A stretch of 53,556 nt of DNA from assembly GCA_002749535.1 (NCBI GenBank), contig MZZL01000022.1, positions 29,514-83,069 of the forward strand, given 5' to 3'. This document shows, piece after piece, positions 38,901-50,886 of this stretch (its first letter is position 1; the number at the start of each line of letters is the position of its first letter). The notes beneath the pieces are model-generated. The model ran no database searches and was not told where the DNA came from. It was given only the letters and a program-made list of their open reading frames with translations. Both the position numbers and the translations under genes were made by a program. Source of the DNA: Apophysomyces variabilis. Lineage: Eukaryota; Mucoromycota; Mucoromycetes; Mucorales; Mucoraceae.

Positions 38901-41773
38901 ACCAGAGCTGCCGGGAACAATAAATTCGGAACTGGTCATGTTATGGAGATTGTTATCTAATTGTTCAGGAACTAAGAACCAAAGCCCATATTTGCCGATG
39001 CGCGATGTTACGACATACGCACACGCGAAACGACTCAGAACATGAAAGTTTGAACTGGGCCCCGAAAATATCTGCTCCAGATATATCTCAACTAAATTAT
39101 GTTTATTGCCATTCATATATTTGCAGTAAGAATGAACTTTGACATTATCTTTCATACTGACTGTCAGAAGCCGTTCTGTATAAGTCTTTCCTGTTAATAT
39201 AGTACCATACTGGAGCTATGCACGCGACGAAATATGCCAATGGAAAGAAATCATGCACTCAACACGATACATATCCGAGTCTTCTCCGGATCTGTCAAAA
39301 AGGGAAAGGAAAGAAAAATTTTGAACGTTTTAAGTTTGGGAACAATTGACATTTGCTTAATTTAGATGGCATCACCGTACCTCAGGGTTGATTTTAAGAT
39401 TTACACGGGTCCTACTATGGTCACACAGAATGCCATTTTCTGTGACCCTTCCCCACATCCCTGATCTTGATGAACTTATGACTGCCAAGCGTGCAATATG
39501 GTTTCCTTTATTACTACCTCAAGGACATTTTGCATATACCAAGTCTAAATCAATACTATTCTCACGTAAACCATTCTCCAAATAATGAGAGCATTATAGA
39601 TCCTTAGTATGGGTGTCATACCTTGAGTCATGAAGACAAGCCATGATTTATTCGCACTACAATCTTACAACTTCCTATTGATATTAACGTGAATGACCAT
39701 GCCTCCCTTCATTCATCGGTCTCGGTATGCAAAAGAAGTGATACATACAGAAAAATACAGATAAGCTCGAGAAAGAAAACATAATATGCCATACAAATAA
39801 ATAAAAGCCTAGTTATGTCGAGCACGGATTACGATGCTGCTTCTCCTTATCCTCTTTTCACCCTCCTCAACTACGCGTTGCAGTTTCTCCAGATACGTGG
39901 ACTACCGTGAACATCTCATTATGCCTTGAGAAGTTTTTATAACATGTTTGAAACATGGCCGTTGTCGTTTTGCAGGAGTTAACTTTTTATCTCTGCACCT
40001 CTTGACTCGTTGTTTCTCCCAAACGTTTCCTCGTTCTCGCCTTCATTTAGAATCGATATCATTCCACTGATTGTGATACTTGATCGGTTATATTTATTAA
40101 TGCAGAAAATCAGCGAATAGAATTATAGTGTATGTTTAACCTTGCTGTGTGTCTTCATTACAACTATCCTTTATCGACATATAGTACCTCCAAGAATGCG
40201 GCTCAGTGACTGCTCTGAACCGAGTTCATATTCTGGCATTGAAATTATATATAAGACAGGGTCCTGAAAGGGGTTTGCCAAAATGGGTATTCCTTTAACC
40301 GAAATGCAGCGGCATGTTGTCTGGCTATCCCATTACTCTGTCGGATTCTGTGCCTTTATGATCCAATTTCAAGCTTTATGATAAACTTGAAGAGGCTACT
40401 TCATTAAGAATAAAATGTATAAAACGTACGACAGTTTTGTAGGAAGCGTGGCCATCTTATTTTGGACAGTTGATCCCCTTCAACGTTTTCGCTCATTTCC
40501 AAATAAGATATAATTGATTAAGATAAACCTTTTTGCGCTTACCCCATCCATCTGATGACAAAATGAGTAGCACTTCATCATTGCCGACTTATTCGAAGAT
40601 GGTGGTTGAACACGAAAGTCATACGTTATGTACTTGCAGATGCGATCACATCAAATGGTCGAACCTTATTACTGTGATAGCAGAGTAATCTTTTGTTTCA
40701 ACAAAGTCAGCACTATCTATACGTTACTTCTCGGCATCACGGATCTTACTTTCCATACGTATGCAATTGACTATATTCACACCTCATAAAGCGACTAGTG
40801 ATTTTAGTATTATGATTCCCTTATGAATGAACCACATCTATTAGCAGAATCTACCAATTAGTCCAAGTGAAAAGTATCTTTGCTTCTTCAGTTCTTTAAT
40901 TCGATTCCAGTCTCTCGGTTCTTTCTTGCGAGGCTATGCACAACGCATAAAAAAGGTGTAAGGGAATGCGCAAGGGCTGGGTTGCAAAAGAAGAGAGATT
41001 ATGCATAATACAGACGCAAACACAAAAAAGGCGCATGGAAACATGCTGAAGGCAAAAATGACTAGGCAAAGGTGAGTAATACAAAACATGGAAAAGGTAA
41101 ATAAAGCAGAAAGATACACATGGCTTAGATAGCGACAGAGTACAGCAAATGAAAGCAAGAGAAGGGGTATAGGCACGTTCTACACGGAGGGGGAGGTAGA
41201 TAATGAAAGAGATGTACTGCGCATAAACAAGCAAAAAGGCGAATACACATGTAAAGGTATAGGTAATGCAAGAAAAGAAAACTATTTACAGGGCATAAAC
41301 AAACGAGCAAAGCATTAGGATATGCAACGTCGTGAGAAATATTGTCTACGCCAACAAGGAAAACGTCTACAGGTGGAGACACAAGACGAGATCTTCATCG
41401 CGTATATTTACGGAATTGCTGCTTTCGGTAAGTGACTCTAGTCTTCCGATACGTCTTTCTTTTTGATATCTCCCTTCACGTATATGAATAAATTGCGCAT
41501 ACCCAGCGTCCTTCACCGACACACATCTCATCCTACCCTAATAATCTTGCATTAGTAGAGACAACCACTGCAAGAACCATCAAAAGAGCCACAGCAAGAG
41601 CGACCACATCATTGCTAACGATAAAGCCTCCATACTCTGAGCACTTCTCTCATTCCTGTCAGGTAATACTTTGTGACAACTGCTGTTTATCCTATTAACG
41701 TGCTTGCTAATGCAATCAATTGTGATTAGCAAGATCCCATTTTCCTGGAATAGTGACCTACCAGTCCATTACC
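38901..41773. other. Long gene-poor stretch
   Basis: No supported gene. A 65-codon plus ORF (39388-39585) contains an inverted repeat, GGTCACACAGAA against TTCTGTGACC (about 39420-39448). The overlapping minus ORFs at 40896-41382 are Cys/Phe/Leu-rich shadows of purine-rich low-complexity DNA on the plus strand and are not credible proteins. Confidence 0.45.
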
Positions 41774-42103
41774 ATGAGGGCTTTAATCGTTGCTTTGGCT
41801 TTCGCCATATCTGTCACCGCTTGCGGGGACAATGCGTATCGGTGCGTAAATGAAAAAGAAAGTCTCCAAAATGAATAAAAGGCAACAGCAGAGATTGCCC
41901 AACAGTTGGGGGCAGACATATGTTGGTGCTATTATCGGACAGAAAACTATGCTGCCCTGGATGGCGAGAATATCCAAAAGTTCATAGAGCTTTGCAAGGC
42001 CAAGGGGAATATTTGGTATTCGAGAGAATTGTTAAGAGCACCACTTAACACCTGGAAACAAGTAATTTGTTTTGGATATATACGATACTTTTCAATCAAG
42101 TAA
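41774..42103 (+). pseudogene. Small secreted cysteine-rich protein with one in-frame TAA
   Basis: ATG 41774 opens a signal peptide (MRALIVALAFAISVTACG) followed by DNAYRCVNEKESLQNE. A TAA at about 41876 interrupts, and the same frame goes on as KATAEIAQQLGADICWCYYR, TENYAALDGENIQKFIELCK and AKGNIW before a stop at 42103. Cysteines: TAC, YRC, DIC-W-C, ELC, a pattern compatible with a compact disulphide-bonded protein. Both sides of the stop clearly belong to one protein, so the TAA is a point mutation, a readthrough site or a sequencing error. The last 25 residues after GNIW look less conserved. Exact family not recognised. Confidence 0.6.
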
Positions 42104-42429
42104 AAGGGGGAGATGAATTGTCTCATGTAAATCAATATTTCCTTTTCCAAACTCTGGAGAAAGACAGAAAATCATTGGGATGAGATATAGATACTTGAGA
42201 GACTCTAGCAGCCAATGCAGTGCCTTAAACGCAAAGCGTCCCAAACTGCTGAAATCCTTATTGTTCCTTGTAAGATCATAGCAAGAACATGACATGGGTA
42301 GATAAAGTTACTTCCGAGTTTCAAGACCACCGAGACCTTGACTAGCCTTTGAATCTTTACAGACCAATGCTGCAGGATTGTTCCATTATTTTCCAAAGCT
42401 TTTATCTTCCTGTAGCCTGAATATCCTGT
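42104..42429. other. Intergenic, nothing recognised
   Basis: AT-rich stretch between the cysteine-rich gene and the next element. Confidence 0.4.
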
Positions 42430-43988
42430 CGCTACGGAGAAAAGTCGAGGAATAATCGGGGAAAATGGGGGAAATTGTAATCATAAAAAATCTTCCCCTG
42501 CTAAATAGGTGAATAATGAGAGAAAGGTGGGGGGAAATTCTGACCGCAAAATTTTTGAACTTCTAATCTACAATTTATTGATACTACCTAATCTAAAGTC
42601 ATATATGTAGTAACAGACCCTGCACGCAAATCACTTGCACCGGCCTTATGTAGCCCAGCACGGATGCGGGCTTCTCTTGCAGCCTTAATGCGGCAGTTCT
42701 TAGTATGTTTGCGCATTTTCTGACAGTAAAACAGATTATACAGGTTTCGTAGACGGATAGCTTGGTCATTTTGAATAAACTAGGCAGTTACAATGGCTTG
42801 AGCAAATTAACTTTTATTTCTCGTTATGTTGTACAAGAACCACATCATCAGCCGATATTTATTATTGCTAAGTATCCTGTCAAGGTACCTTATTTTCTTT
42901 ATTCATCTTGAAAAATGCCACCTAAGAAAGCTATTAGCAAGTCCACTGAAGAAGAAATAAAGGCATTGGCTAATAACTTCTTCAAAGCCGTAAAAGACAT
43001 TAGGCAATCCTTTAATAGCAAGATTGGCGGGTAAACAAGAAAGTGGAAGAGCTTAGTGAGCTGGTTATGACATTCTTTGAGGAGTGTGTATCTTGTTTCG
43101 GGGCAGCTGAAACAACGCCACAAGCACCGGTCGACGTGGCTAGCTTATTGAGGCTCCTCAAGCAAACAAGGGCATGATACGTGTCGCTGATATCAAAGAC
43201 TTCATCGCGAAGTATCAGGTTGCCGCTGAGGTGCCAGATGTAGATAGCTCGGAGACTATCTACAAGGAACCTTGCAAGCGCGTCAAGGCTTGTTGTGACT
43301 CTTGCAGAGGAGCTCATAGTTGCAAACAAGATGATGTACTGGCGTGAACTCAGCCAGAGCGACAAGATGAGTCTGCTGAAGGCCATCGATGAAAAGAGCG
43401 AGGCGTTGCAGCTGCCTATGAGACGATGCATGAGCTCCTGCGTAAGCAACTTTATGGCCTCTGACGCGTGGCATAATAAAGCCACCTATTTGAAAGTTGC
43501 TGCTTCACGTAAACGGCAACGATCTATTGAAAATTCAATTACATCAATCACAACCATATGATTAGCACTCTGCTAGAAGAAACAGCGAGCTAAAGACAAC
43601 CAAGAAGACGTAACTAAGGTAAGTATGCGCTATGATCCCAATATAACGTCGCTGACGCTTTACAATAGTTATAGATAAGCTGCTTTGCAAATTTAATTAT
43701 GTATGATTTACATAACAGTAAGTTGTCCATAGCAGAAAAGACGTATCCTAGTTGCGATGTAAATATGAAGATAGCATTATGAAATTATTTACACTCAGTA
43801 TAAACTTTATCTCTCTTGTTATCAAATCCTCAAAGGAAAAACGTGGGTGGATGATGAATGAATGATGGGTGGATAATAGGGGGAAACGGGTGCAAGTGGG
43901 TGAAGAATAGGTGGAATGTGCACATTCTGCAGTGGAGGGGACTTTCCCCGGTTTTTCACCTATTTTCCTCGACATTTTTCCCATAGTG
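42430..43988. mobile_element. 1.56-kb inverted-repeat element carrying an unknown ORF
   Basis: The left end CGCTACGGAGAAAAGTCGAGG and the right end read inward, CACTATGGGAAAAATGTCGAGG, are imperfect terminal inverted repeats. Both are followed by G-rich subterminal sequence with several GGGGAAA words (42457-42530 and 43880-43950, opposite strands) and a variant GGTGGATAATAGGGGGAAA. The interior contains one broken ORF (42915-43561) without transposase motifs. No target duplication was evident. The terminus resembles the 205-bp MITE at 34780, so both may use the same transposase, encoded elsewhere. Confidence 0.6.
42915..43561 (+). pseudogene. Broken ORF inside the 1.56-kb element
   Basis: Starts MPPKKAISKSTEEEIKALAN and, after a frameshift near 43022, continues as DWRVNKKVEELSELVMTFFE and PQAPVDVASLL. 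After further shifts near 43165 and 43285 come IRVADIKDFIAKYQVAAEVP, TLAEELIVANKMMYWRELSQ and a basic C-terminus ASRKRQRSIENS. Together about 215 residues, largely helical and charged, no DDE or zinc motif. It could be a captured host gene or an accessory protein of the element. An uninterrupted 157-codon minus ORF over the same DNA looks random (Ser/Leu/Cys-rich) and was rejected. Confidence 0.4.
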
Positions 43989-44389
43989 TTTGCCAACCTT
44001 GCATGAATTTCTCGAGCATTTCTGGCCTTTTGTTAGACCTACATGTTGATGGTATAAGAACGAAGGACTCGTATATAGCAAAAGCTACATATACAGCATA
44101 TTTATTCAAGCAAATTCCGGTACTAATTTAGCTTTCATTGTCTGATGACTATATTCCATCATTGAGAGTTACTGTAAAAAAAAGCAGCAGGATTGTTTCC
44201 AATCTCTTTTCCTCCTGTTCTTCCTTACAGGTCTATTTCTGCATCCGTCTGTTAATCAATCACCGTCAGCCAGTCAAAGCGGTCTTTGTTTCCTGATTTC
44301 ACTCTTTCATATAGCCAACGCCAATGAGAGGATTCTCGGAACGTATCATCCCATCGTGTCGAACTGATTGCAGATCGTACATACGGACT
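43989..44389. other. Intergenic, nothing recognised
   Basis: No supported ORF or repeat. Confidence 0.4.
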
Positions 44390-44570
44390 AGGGCTTGAAA
44401 TGGGCGGGTCTTAGCCGGGCGGGTTATAACTGGGCCGGGTCAAAGTATTGACCCATGGCCCACTGGTCTAAGTCAAGATCTTAACCTGGAGCCTGGCACA
44501 CTAGGCATATTACACTAAGACGGGCCCATTAACCCGTGGGCCAAATCGGGCGAGCCAAATTCCGAGCCCT
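44390..44570. mobile_element. 181-bp GC-rich foldback MITE
   Basis: Starts AGGGCTTGAAATGGGCGGGT and, read inward from the other end, starts AGGGCTCGGAATTTGGCTCG. The whole is far richer in GC than its surroundings, with repeated GGGC/GCCC words (GGGCCGGGT, GGGCCCATTAACCCG, GGGCCAAATCGGGCG). It can fold into a long imperfect hairpin. A T precedes and an A follows the ends. The termini recall hAT-type MITEs, but no 8-bp duplication is visible. Confidence 0.65.
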
Positions 44571-46394
44571 ATGTGGGCGTTTACATATGCCATCAGCAAA
44601 AGGATGATAATAATACAACGGCAATTTGAGACCCAGCAATCAAGCCTGTATAGTTTAAATTATATTTTTTAATTTATTTTACTCGTAGTTTCTTGTTACA
44701 AGCGAACTCGAAATTCCAGCGCAAATGGGTTGGTACCCACGTGACCGTCTTATCCCGGGTAGCACGGAGTTACGTACAAAATGAGTGTCAATATTAGCCG
44801 ATTTTAAATGAACGCCGGCCAAAGAGCTGAATTGTAAAGATTAATCAATAAACTGCTTGCTTCAAGTACACAATAATTTAATAATTTCATACTAACGATA
44901 GGGTTGCTTTACAGCATGTGACCACTGTTGGCTTTCTGATTTTTCATGTACGTCTTTTGTCATTGATGGAATCACGTTTATGCGTATTTCTTTCCTTGCT
45001 GAGTGTACTGATATCAATGGCATAAGGGACTCGTTGATTGTTTCCATTCTTCCCTACTCTAATATCCTTATTTAAACCGATAAGTACCAAAATCCTCTCA
45101 ATACAATATTTGCTGGCTCATTTGGAATAGGAAATGATGCCGAGGCGAGAGGTCATTATCTTTGATTTCCCAGCCTTTCTCTGCCAGGCCTCAAAGTGAA
45201 GCCATTATTATTTCCTAATCAAGGCGCCAACTCATAAGCGGGTTTATGATGCCTGTCAGTGACAAATAATCTATCGATCAAACACCTACGGACATTATAC
45301 CCCATTCAGAGTGAACGCACTCCTTTCGGCAGACACTGATGCTCAACGGGACGAGCGGTTGAGGGAAACACAGAAAGCCAAAGGAAGAAATTCAAAGAAG
45401 GCAAAGGACTTTCTCGGGAATTATCGGTTGCAGAACTATGTGGCACAGTGTTAATCTATGTTCAAATGTAAATGGAAGTACTTGGCCTGAGCAGAAGATG
45501 AGTAATTGAGAAGAAAAATTCTCACGGTCTTTAGAAACGACAACATGACCATGACTTCTTGTTCCAGAGGCCCATCCGATGTTATCAATGCCAGAAAAAA
45601 AAGCGGTATGGATGGGAGAACAGTAATAGTAACTCCAGCGGATATGATTGTTTCGTATTTAAAATTCGTATTACCGCCATTGGTTTACAGAGCTCATACA
45701 TGTCTTGTGCATCAACAACCCTTGCTCAACCTGTAAAGAACTCCAATAAGTAAAAGCTCCTATTTAGCAGTATAATCTACTATGAATTCTAAAAAGGATA
45801 TAAATATCTCAACAGGATCTGTTGGTGGATAATCAAGTCCAATGCTCAGAGATGGAAACGCAGAAAACATCGGTTGACTTCTGATGTTGGTACTGGGTGC
45901 TTTCCAGGTTCAGTAACCGCAATGAGCAATTAACTTGAAGGTTGTAGTGTGGTCATCGAAGAAGTAATTTTATTTAATTCTGAGACAACAAAGGATGAAG
46001 ATAATATTACTAGGTATAGATTTAAAGGACTTTTCCGTAATTGCATGATGGCAAGGTATGTCAATGGTCACTGATGTCATGTTGATGCATATTAAGGTGG
46101 AAGAAAAGGAATCTTCCGGACATATTTAACGTACATACAAAACAGAAGAGGGTATATCAACTGAGGAAGGGTCATCCTTAGGTTCTATATGAGAATGGAC
46201 ATTACCATCCTGGTTGGCATTGTGTTTCAGTAAAATTATGTTTATTATCTGTTTTGCTATTGAAAAGGATTCGATTCAAACAAAATAACCTGGTTTGGAC
46301 TTATATTGGGAAAATGAGGGACTGTTGTACAGGTGAAAGTTGAATTTTATTTAACGACGGTAATCGCTGCGCTTATCAAAGCATGTCCACTTTC
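44571..46394. other. Gene-poor stretch
   Basis: Overlapping plus ORFs at 45506-45753 have no domain. AT-rich otherwise. No repeat recognised. Confidence 0.4.
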
Positions 46395-47512
46395 GTCCGG
46401 TCATTAAAAAGAAAAGAGAAATGAAAAAAAAAACCCTGACAAGGCAGCAGTAAAAAAAGGAAGAAAGTATAAAGAACGAGGTACTACCGAGATATAGAGA
46501 AGAAAGCGAAAGTAAGGAAAGAGAAAGGAAAAAAGGCTCAAAAGGAGGAACGGGTACAAGAGACAGGAAGAAAAGGTGGTGCCGACAGAGTAGTGATGCG
46601 AAGAAGGCAGAGGAGAGGCAGGGCTATTGGGCTGAGGTTACCCAGCGTACAAAGTTGTGAGGAGTGGGAAGATTGGAGTCTGTGGGCGAGCTTACACATG
46701 TGTCATTTGGGTGACACGCTTGGTCAATTTCAGTTAGGATCTGTTGTAGAATTGGCCAGGCAGTAGTCCGATAAAGTTGGCGGCGGCGATCACGAGGTGG
46801 CGTTTGAGGCACAGAGTTAAGGACATGGGAGATTGGGTCAGGGATAGAGAACCCAACCTTGAGACGACAATGTGTTTGGAAGCAATCGACAAAATATCGG
46901 CGACTAGTGGTTCCTGATCTACAACGTGGACAGGGCTGAGGTTTACCTCCGGGCATCCAACGTAAGCGCCATCGGGTGCAGCGGCTGCGTTCCATACGTA
47001 TCATGGGGATCCACATAATGGGGTCAGTTCTCAAACAAGGTCGACAGTCAGTTAGCAGGACAGATTGGTTACCCATACGACTACTTGTGAGGTTTTCAAC
47101 ACAGAAGGCACGAAAGGTCATGCAAAGTTGGGAAGCGTTGGTAAGAGGGGTTGTTGTTAATATCCGATCCCAAAGTGTAGTTTTCTTTAGTTTACTCCAA
47201 TGACTCGTGCTACAATTGTTAACATGTGGGATCAAAGTGGTGAGGAGCGTGTCATTCGGAAGACTATGTGCCTTGAGAAGGAATTTAGCCTGGTATGAAA
47301 CACATTCTGCCATAGAAGGAAGATTAGTCAAATGACGCATGACTCGTGTAGACGTTTTGCGGTGACCACTATAGAAGAGACGCAGGCATTGATCTTGAGC
47401 AGTCTCGAGGAGGTTAACTTGGGCAAGAGTAAATTTGGTGAAAGCAAGACCATACTCGAGTTTGGGACGAATGAATTGGCGATAGAGTGACTGTCGTACA
47501 GTGCTTCCACGC
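46395..47512 (-). mobile_element. 5'-truncated LINE (non-LTR retrotransposon), C-terminal part
   Basis: A minus frame is open from 47510 (after a TAG) to the stop at 46624. It encodes the part downstream of the reverse-transcriptase core: LYRQFIRPKLEYGLAFTKFT, LRLFYSGHRKTSTRVMRHLT, LPSMAEC and a long linker. Next come a zinc-finger-like WMPGGKPQPCPRC with a following Cys/His segment, DPISHVLNSVP and the end NFVRWVTSAQ. The 3' UTR is pyrimidine-rich and ends CTGCCTTGTCAGGG plus a T run near 46400. The RT catalytic core, any endonuclease and ORF1 are missing, so this is a dead 5'-truncated insertion. A second, shorter 3' end of the same type is at 30550-31010. Confidence 0.85.
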
Positions 47513-48212
47513 TAATGACAATGACTTGGTTAAAGCCTATCGATTGAAAATAGGCGGGGACTCACAAAAACGGGGAGATGCAATGACTTGAATTAGCATA
47601 GAAACCTCTTTTTTTGGCAATCTTAAAATCGTCGAAAGTAGGCGAGGGGGTTGACATTAACGAAGATTGACATTGGCGGGGAGGCATTGTATGATGCTAT
47701 GTCTTCTTGTTCCTTAATTGCCACTTTAGCATGGTTCTCGGTTTGAGCATATTGACTACCATATTTTTTAATACACAATGCACATTACTTCCGCGTGCAA
47801 TATACACAAGAATGAGATCATATCACTGCATACAGAATGCAACCAACGATGTACAATTTCAATTATGCAAGATGGCATTTCCTGCATACTATCATAGATT
47901 AATGCTGCATTTGTGAAGATAACACATAGAAGAACAACGTTGACTACGCATATACGTACACAGAGGCTGCACCCAAATAGAGTAGGCGTTGGGTTACGGA
48001 ACATCCTAATAGTGAACCTATTTCATTATATAGAAGGTTTCTTAACCAAGTTTCTACTCTAGTAAAACATGTACTGCTACACCAATTGATCAGTTTGCTA
48101 TATGAGCAACAATATTTCCTGTATCTTGCGGCAATTGTGACATGATGAACTTTGATTGTAGGGGCATGAATGAAATACTGATTCTTATCCTTGTATCATC
48201 CAAACCAAGAGA
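47513..48212. other. Intergenic, nothing recognised
   Basis: Short overlapping ORFs (47707-47916 plus, 47768-48004 minus) without support. Confidence 0.4.
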
Positions 48213-48240
48213 AAAGCTGGAAACGGAGTTTTCCAGCTTT
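48213..48240. repeat. Perfect 11-bp-arm hairpin
   Basis: AAAGCTGGAAA and TTTCCAGCTTT are perfect inverted repeats separated by CGGAGT. No ORF or other element boundary is near it, so it may be a transcript-end hairpin, a small-RNA precursor stem or chance. Confidence 0.5.
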
Positions 48241-50110
48241 GTTAAGACTCTACCGCCGATTTACGATAAAGCACAATAAATAAAAGGAGAAAGAAAACGG
48301 AAAATAACGCATATGACACAAACAAACACGGAGAGCGTGTTCAGTTTTAGTAACTAGATATCCATCGTTATCTTACTCTTTGATTTTATGATATCCAACC
48401 TTTCCGGGTTCTTGCTTGCGCTAAGTTCGAGCAAAAATGAGTTGCAATTCTTATCTAACTTTGGAAAGGTTCGGCTGTCACCGAAAGATCAGACATGACA
48501 ATGATCACCAAGAAGCTTAATGACATCATTATGCTGCAAATTATAAAGATCAATACGAGACTACGTTAGGAATGCGGCGGGTTTTGTGCGGGAAGCCCGC
48601 CGATATTACCTTTTTCTCGTTTAATGAATGGTCTCAGCTCTTTCATCGCTCCCTGAAAAGTCGACGTAATACTTGAGGATAGTATGTTGACCAACCTCAG
48701 TGGGTTAACACGCGAAAAAGTTTGGCAGAAAGAATGATCTATGACACTAATTCACCATACAACGGTTGAGACCAAGGGTAAGATGATATCAGTAGTATAG
48801 GACTATTAACTGCAGAACAAATGTCAAGTGTTTGGAGAGATCCATTTGGACAGTACAGAATTCTGCAAGAAAAATTCAGAGCGTTCAAGGATAAGGAAAA
48901 TCAAGTAGCACAAAAAAATACGTATTACCTAGAAATCCGAGGTTTATCCCAATTGTGCATAAGGTGCGTTCCTTCTTGACCGCACAACTTGTTGGGTAAT
49001 CTTAGAGCAATTATTCCAAACCAGAAATACATTTTAATGACAAACTATGCTTTATAAGCATGTATTGAAGTGTAGACTGGTCCTTTTTCACAGAAATTAG
49101 AAGTAATCCCAAGTTCGTAATTGTTGGCTCTCTGCCAAATTTAGCAGCTGAGGCCAGTAATTTTAGAACAGGTCAGTACATACAAGCATAGCCTAATATG
49201 GAGAGTGCACTACATGATGGCCATCCACATCTGAAATAATGAACAGCGAGTACGACAATCAGAGAGCATCTAGACATGGATTTTACACGTTTTAAGAAAC
49301 TATATTGAATGTCATTTGCTAGATAGTATGTTATTTTGCTTTACACTACAAACATAGGATAACCTCTTTGTTTTGAATGGTTGCATTAAGATACGCATAT
49401 CGATGAAGTCTATAAAGGATAAAACAGAAGATAACCTGAGTATGAAAAATCTCCCCGTAAACATTTTGAAAATACTTTTTTCAGCATTTGTTACTGTTAA
49501 AAAATAAATAACTTGCAGGTCAAAACGGGATCATCCTGACGCAAAGAAAATAGTGGCAAAAACAAGAATCGCGCAATGATCGCGGATAAATCATCTATTA
49601 TCAAGGAAAGTTGCCAAAGAGCTTGCCGATTCATAATCCTATTTTTGCCTCTGTGACGTTATCACTTCCGAACTACTTTGCTTATGGGCTCTTGGATTAA
49701 TATACTGTCGATGCAGTCATTCAAGAAGAAAGACCAGATCCAATGAAGCTTACCACGTTTATGCAACGCAATTTCGCTATTTAAAACCTGGCGTGTTGTA
49801 CTATGATCGGACCTTCCTCACAACATATAGCAGGCATTTTCGTGTAACGTATTTTCATGCAAAGCAATTTTAATGGTGAGTTTTAATGATCGACATCGGA
49901 GCTGTATATCTACGGAAGTAGTAGCAGTAGCTGAGGGTTGACTCGGACTTAACGAAGGAAGATGTAAAATAATACAATATCATCGGATCTAAAAAGAATG
50001 CACCATACAATCTGGATCCTGATGTCTGTCCCAGACACTTCTCTAGAGCGATCAAATCCGATAAATGAAGTACTTTTTCCTGAATTAGTATATCCCCAAG
50101 CCTTCCAAAT
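48241..50110. other. Gene-poor stretch
   Basis: No supported gene. A GC hairpin (GGCGGG...CCCGCC) lies at 48576-48601. Weak minus ORF at 49870-50055 not called. Confidence 0.4.
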
Positions 50111-50113
50111 AAC

Positions 50114-50120
50114 TATATAA
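50114..50120 (+). promoter_or_regulatory. TATA box of the 50291 gene
   Basis: TATATAA about 170 bp before the ATG at 50291. Confidence 0.45.
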
Positions 50121-50290
50121 GAGACGCTGTTCTCTCTCTGTAATCGTCACTTACACGGTAGTATATCATATTATCCACCGGCTCTACTAGTTTACTACGG
50201 TTAGTATAAAGCTGCCATAGTACTTTGTTCGGCTTATCTCCAACGCAATTTTCCTACGTACTGATTAACAATATCAGAATTCTCAACGTC

Positions 50291-50530
50291 ATGGTTTCTT
50301 TCAACTATCCGCTATGCCTGCTTGTCTCTGCTGTTGTTATGCTTAGCTACCCCGTGACAGCGGAACCAATCCCTTTGTGTTGCGATGTATTGGTGCGCGG
50401 CGCCTATAAAGGAATCGTTGGCCTCAACTGTTCTAGAGGAGGAATCGATTGTGGTTTCACTACTCAAGTGGAGGCAAAATGCATATTCAATCCCAATACC
50501 AAAGTTGGCATTAACTGCACTAGGCTATGA
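50291..50530 (+). CDS. Small secreted cysteine-rich protein, hydrophobin-like
   Basis: 79 residues from ATG 50291; the TTG start at 50225 was rejected because the signal peptide begins at 50291 (MVSFNYPLCLLVSAVVMLSY, then VTAEPIP). Mature part about 53 residues: a CC pair (PLCCDVL), then GLNCSRGGIDC, EAKC and GINC, six cysteines. The spacing CC..C..C..C..C and the hydrophobic, Gly-rich segments resemble a class I hydrophobin missing its first cysteine and one of the second CC pair. True hydrophobins coat aerial hyphae and are rare or absent in Mucoromycota, so this may be a convergent cysteine-rich protein. Confidence 0.6.
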   Translation: MVSFNYPLCLLVSAVVMLSYPVTAEPIPLCCDVLVRGAYKGIVGLNCSRGGIDCGFTTQVEAKCIFNPNTKVGINCTRL

Positions 50531-50886
50531 GGGCTTTTCCGTCAACGCACAATTACGAAGCATCAAGAGAGATGATGTCGTCGAAGGATAGATAGAAGAA
50601 AGATTTTCGCACAGAGTCATGGAAAAGCTAGCTAAGATGTAGAACGAAATGATTACCAAATAAATTATAGTTTATAAGATGTCTAAATCGGTATTTGTTT
50701 TTCTCTGAACGACAGTCGGCGTAGCTAAAAACACATAACAATATGTCAAAGGCGTAGTGAAATTCGCAAACAGGTTACAGATATGCTTTAGCTATGTAAT
50801 TAGCAACTTATCCGCCCATAAAATTGAATATAGCTTCAAGGTAGAAGAATGTATTCAATATGATGGTTCACTTATACCAATTAACC
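50531..50886. other. 3' flank of the cysteine-rich gene, nothing recognised
   Basis: AT-rich, no ORF supported. Confidence 0.4.

Noticed and set aside
40896..41382. Overlapping minus ORFs of 80-112 codons rich in Cys, Phe and Leu
   Set aside because: They mirror purine-rich low-complexity DNA on the plus strand; three frames are open at once.
43012..43485. 157-codon minus-strand ORF
   Set aside because: Longer than the plus-strand pieces, but its composition is Ser/Leu/Cys-rich and random-looking, whereas the opposite frames are charged and helical with a good start.
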